Made by a program: the position numbers and the translations under genes. Below, piece by piece: positions 1 through 11,365 of a DNA stretch of 64,000 bases (positions are counted from its first letter, which is position 1; every line of letters begins with the position of its first letter). The stretch spans positions 3,983,865-4,047,864 of the forward strand of contig OZ026603.1 of assembly GCA_964020085.1 (NCBI GenBank). Direction: 5' to 3'. The notes beneath the pieces were generated by a model, which was given only the letters and a program-made list of their open reading frames with translations, did not search any database and had not been told where the DNA came from. This DNA is from Micromussa lordhowensis (taxonomy: Eukaryota; Cnidaria; Anthozoa; Scleractinia; Lobophylliidae).

Positions 1-1
1 G

Positions 2-3000
2 TCGATGCAAGATCATAGAGATGTGTTTCCAACTGAAGAAAGATCAGCTCACAGGTCCGTGCAGGATGATAGAGAGGAGATAGAGTATAGAAAGAGTCTC
101 GTTCTACAGGACATTAGAAGTCTCGGGAAAAAAGTCGTTACTGAACCACCTGAAGAAACCAGAAATCCTTCCCGGCCGCAAGTATTTGGCGTGTTTGCAC
201 GCACTGATCCAAAAGAAAAGCAGAAACGTGATGATCTACAAGAACGCCAATCGGCGAATTTACGGCCGAAGTACATGGAAAACAATCTTCATGAAAGTCG
301 ATTTGGCGAAACGCGTGTCCTAGATGACAACAAAAAAGATAGTTTGCAGGATTGGACAGGTAATGTTGAGCGCGAAGAAAGTGATTCATTGTACATGGAA
401 GCACGATTGAAGGAGTACGACGAAAACGCCTACGACTACGAAAACAGTGTGTCAACCCACACAGAACTGCACCCTCTGGTAGTCTCAACGGTAGAAAGTC
501 AAAGCAGGCAGTGGGGCGATGGGGCGTTTGACACATCGCCACAAAACGATGAACAACGAATGGGAAGAAGACGGGTTATGAACTTCTCAGATGACCTGGA
601 AGATAAAATGGCGGCTGACGACAAGGACGTGGGAATCAACGTAATTGGCAGTGATAACGTTTTCCAAGCAGCATCGGAACCTGTTCAGATAGCAGGTTAC
701 GAAGTGGATCGAAGAAGAGAGCAAAAAGAAAAAGAAGAGATCCTAAAGGAGCAGTTACGCGATGCTGAATATAGAGAAAAATATAGGAGGGAGTTCGAGG
801 AAAAGAATCGAAAGCAACAAGAAAAGACGAAGTACCTCATGAATATACAAATGAGAGCATCGCTAGACCCTGACGAAGAGTATGGCGAAGAAGACGAAAA
901 ACCTCGAGATACAAATGAGGGAAATGACATTCCTCGAGCAAAAGGCCGATTAAGTGACGAAGATCTTATGAAAGTGGTTGCAGTAGAAGAAGACTATTGG
1001 CATAAAAAGATGGAAAAAATGCCAGAACAGGAGGAAAGAGAGACTAGCCGTCATGAACGTCCCCGAAGATACAGTAGTGACGACTCTCAAACGCGCATCA
1101 ACGGGATCGATTTTGTTGGCGAGCAAGATGTTGTCCGCAGAGAAGCAAAAGTATTTGACCAGGAGGAGCGCCTTCGGAAGCTGAAAGCTGAGGAAGAATT
1201 TATGGCCCAAGAAGCTGAAAGGCTAATGAAGGAAAGAGTCGCTTTGAAACAACGAACACAAGCCGAAGAACCCATAATCTCACCGGTAGAAAAACCTCCC
1301 GTGGAGTTTTCAATCAACGAGGAGATGTTTAATGATTTGCTAGCAGAAGAAGAACGCAACAAGAACACTTTTGACGAGAATAGAAATCATAACGTACCAA
1401 ACACGAGAATTTCTAGCCGACTAGAGGGCTACTATAATACCGAAGAGTATAAACCTCTGACAGAGCTAGAGCTACGTGAAAAGAAAAGACAATATTCGGA
1501 GAACATCTCAAAACCACAAGCAGAGGTTATTCCCATTAATGGGCATCGTTACGAAAGCGATGATTATCGGAACGCACCAGCTGAAGTATTTAGAGAAAAT
1601 GGAGATCATTTCCGCGAAGACGACTTTCCAGGAAAATCTGACCCTGTTCCAGAAGTGAATGGCTTTGACGGCTATAGCATTTACGAGACATTTATTCACG
1701 GTGAAAGCAATCACGTGATCTGCACTAGCTGTGGCACGTCGATTGAGAAAAGTCCCTCGATGTACATAGCAGAGTTGGATCGATACTGGCATGTTAACTG
1801 CTTCTGTTGTGTGGTGTGCCGAACATGGTTTGGCGACGAGTTCAGCCCTGTTCTTCACATCACCAACTCCATACTGCATTGTGAGAGGTGCTACATAACA
1901 GTTGAAGGTAAGTGAACATGATCATGAAGTGTAATCTCAGACCAGTGCTGGTATATGCATCTGCGAATTGCATCTGTCCCGACGTCATTTGAAAGTACTC
2001 CAATCGTCGTTTTTTAAATGTTATGAGACGTCTTATCCCTTAGCCGTAAGCCCGCAGCGACCTTAATCGTGATTAGTAGAATTCTACTAGTATACTAATG
2101 CAAATGCTGCAATCTGATTGGTTGAGCTACTCGTATACTATCAGCCATTAGAGTACAGTTGGCCGCCGGTCGTCCAGGAAATGTGATGTTTTTATAGTTT
2201 TTCCGAAGCTTTGGAAGGAATTTAGATGTAAACGGGTAATTAAATTCCTGAGAAGACTAAAAGAATCACTTTTAAGGTTTCTTGACTTAAAAAAAAAACT
2301 TAAAAATATTGAACAAGCGGGTACGCGCGTAAACAACTGCAAATTTGCCAAGGACAGTTCGATACGTGCAACTTTGTTTAGATTATTCGCTCTTGATTTC
2401 TATGAGGTGATAGTTGATTCGGCCTTCGGCCTCCGGCCTCATCAACTATCACCTCATAGAAATCTCGAGCTCATAATCTAATTGTTAAATAGTATCACCC
2501 AGGTGATGATTTCCTTTACTTTAGCCACCTGGGAGTCCACTCGATAAATTAAGGACCTTAGCCAGCGTTCACACTACGCTGGAGAAATTTGAAAACACAG
2601 CTTTATTTCTACGGTTAGGCCTACCGTCCACACTAATCCGTCACGGAAACGGAGCTTTTCGGAAACGCTCTTCAAACCAGACAGATTTGAAAACGCCGGT
2701 CATGCGTTTACGTGTGGACGGAAAACATTTTAAAAACGGAGCTTTTTGAAAACGATACCGTCACGATAATCATGTGATTTCCCCGACCGAGGTTTTTTTC
2801 AAGCACAAATCCAAAGTGACGAGTGATTGTTGCGTTTTTAAATTACTCCGGCGTAGTACAGACGGGAAACATTTCGTGCGTTTTCGGGTGAAACCTCCGT
2901 TTTCAAATTCCTTAAGCCTCAGAGTGGACGTTACCGACTAAGGTAAAGTCTGCATACGAGCCTAGTGGCTCATCAGGCCGGAGCTTATCCCGGTTTCAGT

Positions 3001-3468
3001 GGCATGAAGCGACTAGGAATATTTCTACTCCCCCCTGGATGGGATGCTAGTCCATCGCAGGGTTACCCCCAGCATCAAATTCGCCGGTACCCGTTTATAC
3101 ACCTGGGTGGAGAGAGGCACTGTGAGAGTGAAGTGTCTTGCCCAAGAACACAACACAATGTCCCCGGCCAGGGTTCGAACCCGGAGCGCTCGCTCCGGAG
3201 TCGAGTGCACTAACCATGAGGCCACCGCGCCCCCACTACGTTGCCGACTAAACTTGGTATAAATTCGGAAAACTGAAAATACTTGAAAAGGTTAAAACAT
3301 TTTCTCAGTGAACAATGTCAGCTTTCCTGTGCCAGTAGCTGCGATATACTCTATACGTTTACTGGTCCGTTTACATGTTTTTTTCTTAGGGTTTATTCCA
3401 TCGATTGTGTGCATTAATCTTAGAATAATTCATCTTTCGTTGCAGGTGAAAGATGCACGGAGGTGTAG
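2..3468 (+). CDS. LMO7/LIMCH1-like LIM-domain protein, 3' end (5' part outside window)
   Basis: A long open exon (2-1907) is followed by a proposed last exon (3446-3468). The visible part is highly charged and mostly disordered or coiled-coil, with Glu/Arg/Lys-rich heptad-like stretches near residues 235-275 and 370-410 counted from the Met at position 5. It ends in one LIM zinc-binding domain (residues about 573-632) with C-x2-C, H-x2-C, C-x2-C and C-x2-C pairs. A single C-terminal LIM behind a long charged region fits the LMO7/LIMCH1 family, which are actin and cell-junction scaffolds. The reading frame runs into a textbook donor (AG|GTAAGT at 1907/1908). The acceptor at 3444-3445 keeps frame and adds seven residues before TAG. 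The 1.5-kb intron contains a SINE. The LIM assignment is firm; the last exon is inference; the start lies off the left edge. Confidence 0.8.
2381..2478. repeat. Foldback repeat, 38-bp arms
   Basis: Arms 2381-2418 and 2441-2478 are near-perfect reverse complements around a GC-rich 22-base loop. This looks like a small palindromic MITE inside the LIM-gene intron. No coding capacity. Confidence 0.8.
2560..2927. repeat. Dispersed-repeat-like sequence, uncertain family
   Basis: The stretch has repeated motifs of the type GGAAACGGAGCTTTT and GAAAACG in both orientations. Similar sequence recurs at about 34860-35050 in the F-box gene intron. This suggests a non-autonomous DNA transposon, but the termini are unclear. 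Confidence 0.4.
2941..3237 (-). mobile_element. tRNA-derived SINE, full length, family A
   Basis: On the minus strand the element starts with a tRNA-like head. It has an A box (TGGCCTCATGGTTAGTG) and a B box (GGGTTCGAACCC), then a tail unrelated to tRNA. It is flanked by a 13-bp target duplication with one mismatch (2928-2940 and 3238-3250). Three more copies of the family lie in this window (35098-35265, 42225-42473, 46646-46765), all in introns. Confidence 0.9.
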
Positions 3469-5904
3469 TCCAAGGACGATTTTATTTACATTTTTAAATC
3501 ACGATGAACATAGCAACGATAACGCTTTTTATGTTTGCCAGTATTTTTTTTAGTTTAAGTATCGAAAACCAACGTTACAACGTGTCGTCAGTTACCAGTT
3601 CTTTTAGAGAACAGATTTCCAAAACATTTTAACCAACACTGAGAATACAGATAGATGAATAATCATTTTTATTAGGAATGTAATTATTGTAGTTTTGTGT
3701 TGCTACAAAATGTGACCTTCAGATGTACAAACTTAGGAGGTCGTTTTAAACAATAGGGATAAGATTGCAAGCGTTGCAGACCATGCAAAACTAAGCTGTG
3801 TTTGCAGCCGACCACTGGAGGTGGTGCGCCGAAATATATGTGGGTTTTGGGTAAGGCAATTTGTCTTTTTAATTATTTAGGTCTCTACTTTGCTTTGCCT
3901 GTTGAGTCCAGATCCCTGATTCCCTTAAATGGAATATGGCCCCGATTGGAACTAACAACTGAAGCGTTGGTCTGGTTCTGGCCCTACTTCTGTCACGCAA
4001 TGCTACGCTCTCTCCACTGAAAGCGTAGCGTTGCGTGACAAGAAATAACATGTGTCATGGCTAAGTAGTAGCTTTGCGTGACATGAAACTTACATTATCC
4101 AGCAACCATATCTAGGAAGCCTCTTTTACATTCTTTTATATAATTTCTCTCGTCTTGCGTCTCTGCATGTTTTAGAGGATGATCTTATTACTGGTTACCT
4201 CCTTTAAATTAATCCCCAAACTAGTGCTTGTGGCAGGTAAGTTTGGTACAATCGAGCAAACTCCATGATGTTTGTACCTAATTTCGCCATCAAGGAAATA
4301 TACATTACATAATTATGATTGACAGTCGCGAGTATTTTTTACGTGAGAGAAACTTGTACTTAGTCATTGTTGTAAATCGCTTGTAGTGGAACAGGCTACA
4401 ATTTTACATTTTACATTCTTCAAGTTAACGGGGAACTGAACTAGAAGAAATAGTGTTTCCCGATAAAACAAATAAAGGATTTAACGACTGCTTATTGTGA
4501 TCTATTTCCTAATATTTGAAGGCAATACATTTCTAAAACTTTTAGCTACAGCTACACGAAAGGGATTGTTTTAAATAGCCAATGCGATTGAATGATTTGA
4601 CGATTTGTTTTCGCAAAAAAATTGAGGGAAAAATTGTATGGAAGCGAGGAAGCATTGTCCTTTTCCGTCATTAAAGATGATATCCAGTCCTTACTGCGCA
4701 CTCTCGAGAGTTTGTTTGCATTTCTGTTTCGTTTCATGTAAGACATCAGAAAATGTAAACATGAAGTAAATGCAAAGTTTTAAAAGAACCGCCATCATGG
4801 ATGCGAAGAGGTCGAAGCTTTATGCTTCGTTCTTGCTCATACCACTTGATGAAACAACTTCGCAGCTGTAAAAATCAATGAAGCTGTTGAAAAAAGGATT
4901 TGAAAGATAAAGTATGTGGTTCGTAACGAAAAACACCGCTTCGCATTCCATCGAGTGGGAACTTATAATGTTATAAACAAGCCCTTTTTTTAAAACTTTG
5001 TACACCTGCGCTTTTCTTTAAAAAATTGGGAATGGAGTCTTGCTTCTCTCACGCGAACTGATCGTCTTCTCTCGGATTCTCGTTTAAAACGAGGACAAGC
5101 CAAGTTTATAAGACCATTCCGACTATTTCGACGACTATTACGATCATTTATGTCTGAGTTACATCTTTTTCTTCCTTCTTCTCGCGGAATACTGGTCAGT
5201 GGAATTATCACCAACGGATTGGGAACAATCACCGACCAACAACTTATTTGCATAATCTGATCATTAGAACAACTCTTATGGCTTGTAAGCAATATTAGTC
5301 TGCAATTCTAATAATTGTTTTCCGTCCCTGATTGGTCCTAAGACCTTAAATATGTTTTACAGTAATCAAAACTTTTTTTGATTTTTTTAGACAATGAAAA
5401 GTTAATTTTTAACTTTTTCAAACAATTCTAATTATTTTTTTTATTTTTTGTTAACCGTTAGGAAAATAAATTAACCGTTACTGAGCCGTTAAAAAAGCCA
5501 AAATATTAACCATTAGCTGTAAAAGCCACCTCCCTTTTCAAACGTAGTGAAGGCTACATTTTGCTGCCCCAGACTTCAGTTTGAGAATTTCAAGCTTTTG
5601 GTAAAGGTTCAGTAAACTGGAGTAAATATAAGCTGTATCATTGAAATTAATTCCTGTAATAATGGATTCCAGCTCAGTCGAGTCACATGAAGTCTTTCTA
5701 AGCACGTGAATTCAAGTTATGCAACTGGTTTAGATCGGACCACAGTGAACTCTCTCGCAAGCGGACACCCTTGGTCATTGGAAAAGTGGCTGTTAGTAGA
5801 GCTGTTCGCTTACGAGAATTATTCCCATAGGAAAAAAAAGGTAAAAAGGGCAATTGAAAACAGTGTCCGTAAGTAGAGCTGTCCGCTTAGGAGAGTATCC
5901 CTTA
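3469..5904. other. No gene seen; LIM-gene 3' UTR and AT-rich intergenic DNA
   Basis: Short ORFs here have no recognisable domain. An AATAAA at 4471-4476 could end the LIM transcript. Positions 5740-5900 carry an internally repeated motif containing GCGGACAC. A related sequence lies at 7286-7370 in the opposite sense, so the two may be arms or copies of one DNA transposon. Confidence 0.5.
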
Positions 5905-6590
5905 GCGGAGAGTTGACCGTTACATACACCAGTGTATGTAATTGGCTAATGGCAAACAAATTATCACTAAACACAAAGAAATCTAATTTTGTAATTTTTC
6001 GGCCTTACCAAAAACGAATGAACCTCGACGTAACTATAAAACTCTTTGACCATGATAAAAATTCCTTTATTCTTCTAGAGAGGAAGGACTATGTTAAATA
6101 CCTTGGTGTTCTTATCGATTCAAACCTCACTTGGAAGCAACATATATTATCTATCTCCTCAAAGATCAGCAAATCTCTTGGAATTATTTCAAGATTGAGA
6201 CACTTCGTTCCCACTGATACCTTACTAAGCATATATCGGTCTTTGATCCAGCCCTACATAACTTATGGTATTGCTGTATGGGGCCAAGCTGCTCAAACAA
6301 ATCTAGACAAATTAATAATCTTGCAAAAACGTGCTCTTCGTTTAATACACTTTGCTCCATACAGATCTCATGCGATCCCATTATTTATTCACTATAATAT
6401 CCTCCCGCTTAGCTTTCAATACTGCAAGTCAGTTTGCACTATTATGCATGACGTTTCTAACAATTCGTTGCCGGCAAAAATTTCTAATTTATTTCTTTAT
6501 CCTGCACAAGTGCATAGCTATAATACTAGGTTTTCAGAGATAGGTAATTTTAACATTAAGTACTCCAGGACAAATCACTTAAAACATTCA

Positions 6591-6647
<57 letters not shown>

Positions 6648-6975
6648 TCTAAACATAAATTTAAAGATTCTTTACATCAGCTCCTTTTACATATTTTGGA
6701 ACTGGAGGATACTTATGTTGACACACCTACTCTAGTTAATAAATTAAGCAAGATGAATGTATCATAGGCTCGTAATTCTGTAATTCAACGTATTGTAATA
6801 ACTCTAGTTCTATCTTCTATCTTTCCTTTTCTTTCCTTTTAACTTTTTCCTATAAATTAAAATAAATTAATTTCTATTCAAGTGTCCTCTGCTCGCCTCG
6901 ACTAGCAGAGCTATTTGCGAGCAGAGGAAGATGCTATGTATTTTAAAATTATGAATAAAAAAAAATGAAAAATGA
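5905..6975 (+). mobile_element. 5'-truncated non-LTR retrotransposon (CR1/L2/Jockey-like)
   Basis: The ORF at 5913-6767 encodes the C-terminal part of a LINE reverse transcriptase. Signs are the post-catalytic segment NWLMANKLSLNTKK, then KYLGVLIDSNLTWKQH, then SIYRSLIQPYITYGIAVWG, a standard order in this superfamily. The catalytic YADD block is missing, so the copy is 5' truncated. A 3' UTR ends near 6968 in an A-rich tail (AATAAAAAAAAA). The ORF is otherwise intact, which suggests a fairly young insertion. Confidence 0.85.
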
Positions 6976-7363
6976 CTTGGCTAATTCATAATACTGAGTT
7001 ACATATAAAATAAATAAAGTAAATCTTGTTCTATATGGAACTTTTCGGAGGTTAAAATGTCTGCTCACCCTCAGGCACCCCAGTTCCACTGCAAAAAATA
7101 CTATATTCAGCGGATACTGTATAACCAAATCGTTTTACATCTACAACAGCATTTAATAAAATGATCTCATGTACTTGTCGTTGTTTGTGGAAATACTGTA
7201 TTTCAGAGTTACCCACCGCTCCGTCCATTTGAAGGCCTTTTAATGCGTAGGAATATTAATATGACCCCGTTAAGATGAATTCTGAGGGAACCTGTCTAAC
7301 GGACACCCTGCATTAAGCGGACACTAGCAAGGGAACCGAGGGCGTCTGTCCTATTGACTGCAG
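6976..7363. other. No gene seen; flank of LINE
   Basis: No ORF with recognisable content. Positions 7286-7370 resemble the repeat at 5740-5900 in reverse complement. Confidence 0.4.
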
Positions 7364-7906
7364 TTACTCTGTATCTTCTCTCTCCAATTCCGTTCTTTTC
7401 ACCGGTAAAAGAGATCTCGCTTGTCTGCCAACCAGCTTGCATTGTCCACATACTGGTAAAGTCACTCGATGGCGCCGAGATAAATCAAACTCCTCGTTAA
7501 CGTTGTCTTCAGAATTTCCACAGTAACTACAGACGTTTATGGAGTCCAAATTACTGGAGTAAAATGCCATTTCCACTGGAGCTTCACAGGAACGAAACGT
7601 TTTCATGGAAATTCGCTCCTCTAAGGGATGAAGCGGTGGCAGTAGTGGAGAGCCGCAAGAAAACACACAGTTGGTTATGAGTTGGTCAAGGAGGATTCGC
7701 TCTCGCGCCGAAAGTTGTTTTTGTGCGTAGATACATCGAGGTTTAGAGCAACGGAAACAATAAACCACGCTTCGGACACGATCGCCGGTAAATGGAGCAA
7801 ACATAATCCGGGGTTGTTTTGGAGCAGATGAATTGACAGAAAACTCGAACACGGAATTTGAACTTGGACTAGTCGTGCTTGTGCACGAAAAACAGGATGT
7901 CACCAT
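7364..7906 (-). CDS. Cysteine-rich ORF, unknown function, possibly transposon-derived
   Basis: A 180-codon intact ORF reads from ATG at 7906 to a stop at 7364. It carries paired cysteines suggestive of zinc binding: CFRCSKPRC near residues 50-58, and CSYCG with VCGQCK in the last third, plus further single cysteines. The C terminus is basic then acidic. I do not recognise a named domain. My impression, from memory only, is that similar Cys-rich tails occur in multi-copy ORFs of cnidarian genomes linked to mobile elements. No intron is needed and no clear promoter is seen. It could be a single-exon gene, the last exon of a gene, or a transposon remnant. Confidence 0.4.
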   Translation of the reverse strand: MVTSCFSCTSTTSPSSNSVFEFSVNSSAPKQPRIMFAPFTGDRVRSVVYCFRCSKPRCIYAQKQLSARERILLDQLITNCVFSCGSPLLPPLHPLEERISMKTFRSCEAPVEMAFYSSNLDSINVCSYCGNSEDNVNEEFDLSRRHRVTLPVCGQCKLVGRQARSLLPVKRTELEREDTE

Positions 7907-8258
7907 TCTAGTTGCATGTTAATGAAGTTTACACGCACTGAACAAAATGGTTAACGTAAAAATCGCTGCTTTAAACGTGAGATATTCTTTTGATCAACCG
8001 ATTTGACGCAATTTGGGTGGGAACAGCGACATATCCAAGATATCCGAGATAGACTTACGTCATCAAAAGGACTCACAATTATGCAGGGAATACGGCAAAC
8101 AGCCCTTCTTCAGTTCTATCAACATTTGGTTTTTCATTGTCGTTGTCATAAGCCTGTCATAAAGTTTAAAATTTACTCGATCTGATGTCGTTGCTTCACA
8201 TCAGTTTTGGTGGCGCTTCAATTTATTTGGGTGTGACTTACACGAAACAACAGAGGGT
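7907..8258. other. No gene seen
   Basis: Spacer between the cysteine-rich ORF and the 119-bp tandem repeat. Nothing recognised. Confidence 0.4.
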
Positions 8259-8735
8259 GTGTTCAGCGGCTTCACGTGTTCTCATGTAGATACACGTGAC
8301 CGGAACTAAAGCAGCTAGCGACTTCTTGATATAAATACAAACAAACCAAAAGATCTCGGTTAAGGTGCGTACAGCATGTGTTCAGCGGCTTCACGTGTTC
8401 TCATGTAGATACACGTGACCGGAACTAAAGCAGCTAGCGACTTCTTGATATAAATACAAACAAACCAAAAGATCTCGGTTAAGGTGCGTACAGCATGTGT
8501 TCAGCGGCTTCACGTGTTCTCATGTAGATACACGTGACCGGAACTAAAGCAGCTAGCGACTTCTTGATATAAATACAAACAAACCAAAAGATCTCGGTTA
8601 AGGTGCGTACAGCATGTGTTCAGCGGCTTCACGTGTTCTCATGTAGAGATACACGTGACCGGAACTAAAGCAGCTAGCGACTTCTTGATATAAATACAAA
8701 CAAAACAAAAGATCTCGGTTAAGGTGCGTACAGCA
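8259..8735. repeat. Tandem repeat, four copies of a 119-bp unit
   Basis: Copies begin at 8259, 8378, 8497 and 8616. The first three are almost identical; the fourth has a 2-base insertion (121 bp) and a C-to-A change. Each unit has two CACGTG E-boxes placed as an inverted repeat (TCACGTGT and ACACGTGA, 12 bases apart), so each unit can form a hairpin. No ORF is maintained. The high identity implies recent amplification. Confidence 0.95.
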
Positions 8736-11365
8736 CAGCATCAATGAAGGTTTGCTCATTTCAGTGCCCTTGAGGTTTTACCAGCCATATTCAAGTTTTT
8801 CTATCATTCTTATCAGTTCTTGGAATTTCTAATTTACAGCCGGGGACGTCGTTATTTCGTGACTTCACAATATTTTTTTAGCCATAACTTCATGTGAGTG
8901 TAATTAGCAATAGTTCTGCGCGGTGCAGATGAAAAAGTAGCCAATGACATCGTGCTATTTTTTTTAATTTGTAATGCATAACAAACATAAAAACTGAATT
9001 ACGTACATAATGTCATTTTGTAGCACACTTGATAAAGAGTTGTAATATAAAATCCGTCAAAGCATAACTGCTGTAAAGCGCTGAAAACTGGTACCAGCCA
9101 CCTTATAAAAATAACACCGTAACCATGGTAACATAGGTTTGAAATACGTACCTCAAACAGTGAGATGCACGTTGAATGACGGCAGCAACATCACTGAAAG
9201 GTACCGCTGTTTCTTAATGCCTGGTTTTCATTACGACATAAAGCACCATGACAACGGTAGTGAGAATTACAACATAGGCATGCGCAGAATGGATAATTGC
9301 CTGATTTTCGTTTTCATACCTCCTCGATACAGAAAAACAACATGGCGGACTTATTCTTTCGCTTACAGCAGCGCGTTCCCACTCGACATAAACATAAGTA
9401 CAAGAACAAGAAGAACAAAAACTCTTCTTCTGCTTGTGTTGATGCTTGTGCTGTGGGCATGCTCACAACTTGTGCAAGTTGTGCTTATAATTGTGGGCTG
9501 TCTTGTTAAACACTAGTACTTCATAATCCTATGTCACTGTTATCTCGAGTCTCACATTTTGGTGAGACAAATCTCTCACCCTCTCCACAGTGGAAAGTGT
9601 TTTTTTAGTGACTCAGAATATAAAATGAAAGCAAGAAATAGTCAGGGTATCAAAAGAAAGCAAGATATCTATCCGTGCTAGAGATTCGAGGTCATTAGTT
9701 AGTGCTTATTAGATTAATGTCAATATCGACGAACTTAGCGGGCCAGAATCACGAGCGAGGTTTTAGGCCAGTGTAGCTATTAATTCGCAACAACAGGATA
9801 TGATATATGTTTCTTTTTCTTACTGAAGACGCCAGAGTTCTGACAAAAAGGCATGCAGCTCAAAGTTTCCGATGGTCCGATGCGTTGGTACAACATGAGA
9901 ATCAAGTTAAGATTAGCTAATGAGTTTATTCACCTGGTTAAACTCTAAACTGTATTCATACTGTGTCTTTGCAAGGGGCAAGGCAGACGGAGGTAGCTCT
10001 AAAATTCTAAATAAATATTCTTCAAAGACCAAATCAGCCACAGCAATACCAAGAAACCGTACCCAACTTAATGGTATCAACCACAGCAATACCAAGAAAC
10101 CCAACTTAATGGTAATCATTTCTGTAGTAAGCAAAGAAGTAAGTACAATACAATTGCAAAGGTTACAAAAATTATTTTAAATCTTGGGTAGTATGCTATG
10201 TTGGTCCTAATATAAATAATTATTATAATAAAGAAGGCATTATGTTTAAACTTTCACCTGCTTTACTGCTCGAAATTTCTGAGGGGTAAGATACCAGAAA
10301 GCTGATTAGAAAATGATTTAACTTGTTAACATCTCTCCTGGAACCTTCATTGTAGTTACACGAATACTTTATTGTTAAAGATATATTGAAACATTGGCTA
10401 TTCATGTTGGGGCGAGATTTTCACAACGCACGTCGGCCAATTTCAGTTGCCGGGAAAATGATCTATTGAAATCGTCATTTGAACTCGCATATCGGTAGAA
10501 ATTAATTGGAAATCTGGCTGAGACTCAAGCAGAGCCAATTTTTCCTTTTAACAAGAAAACAAAAACTCATATTGTCTCTTTGAATATTCGATGTAACGTT
10601 GTGATTCACTATTCAGTAACAAAACTTTTGAAGCTTCGCCTGATCAATTCATTAACATTTCAGCTTCTGCAAAGACAATCTGTTTCACAGCAAAGGAAAG
10701 GATCAACTTTAAAAGTGAGATTTTTTTGGAGAGCATTTGTTTACCTTTAAGTTCCATTTTTCATCTGCAGGTTTAGCTGAAACTTTCGCCAAGTTTTCGC
10801 TTTAAGTCTCCTCGATCAGAAAATCGCAACATTTGAACTGGCTTACGAAACAACAAAGATTAAGCCCTCCTCAGCCGTGTGTATAAAAACAATCTTAGTG
10901 AATTAGTGACACTGATAAGTTTGAATCCGTATTTCTCTGTGTAAGACACCTCCACAGAGCTTCTTTCTGTCAAAGAGTACCTCAATAATACCGATAAACT
11001 TTATTCAGGATAAGCCTGGCAAAATGTCTTATATGAGGGTGGTAGAATATCTTAAGATAAGCCTCTACCTCAAATATAAAGAAAGTTGCGGTTTCGATCA
11101 GACTCCTGTCACTTGAAACTACAGAACTACGTTTGAGAGCCGAAGCTGCTTGGGTGTTAGCCTTAGCAGCAAAAATGTACGCCATTTAATTGATGGTTTG
11201 ATTAGTTTGTAAACCATGCTAACATTTACGATTACTAAGCTAAATATTGACTGGCCGCCTCAGTCAGATGTTTATGTATTGTATCAAGTTTGTAAGTTTG
11301 ACGAATTCGATTCTAAGAGTTGTCTTCTTTCCTTTGTCTTGAAATCATCACCAGCCGTAAAGACG
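8736..11365. other. Gene-poor intergenic stretch
   Basis: No convincing coding region. The ORF at 9139-9516 has no recognisable domain and lies in repetitive sequence. A short tandem duplication of about 43 bp occurs at 10038-10118. The remainder is AT-rich single-copy-looking DNA leading to the secreted-peptide gene. Confidence 0.5.

Noticed and set aside
138..1879. Several ORFs antisense to the LIM-gene exon
   Set aside because: They are shadows of a strongly biased charged coding sequence.
9139..9516. 125-codon and 70-codon overlapping plus ORFs
   Set aside because: Both run through low-complexity AAGAACAAG and TTCTTCT sequence in different frames, with no signal or domain.
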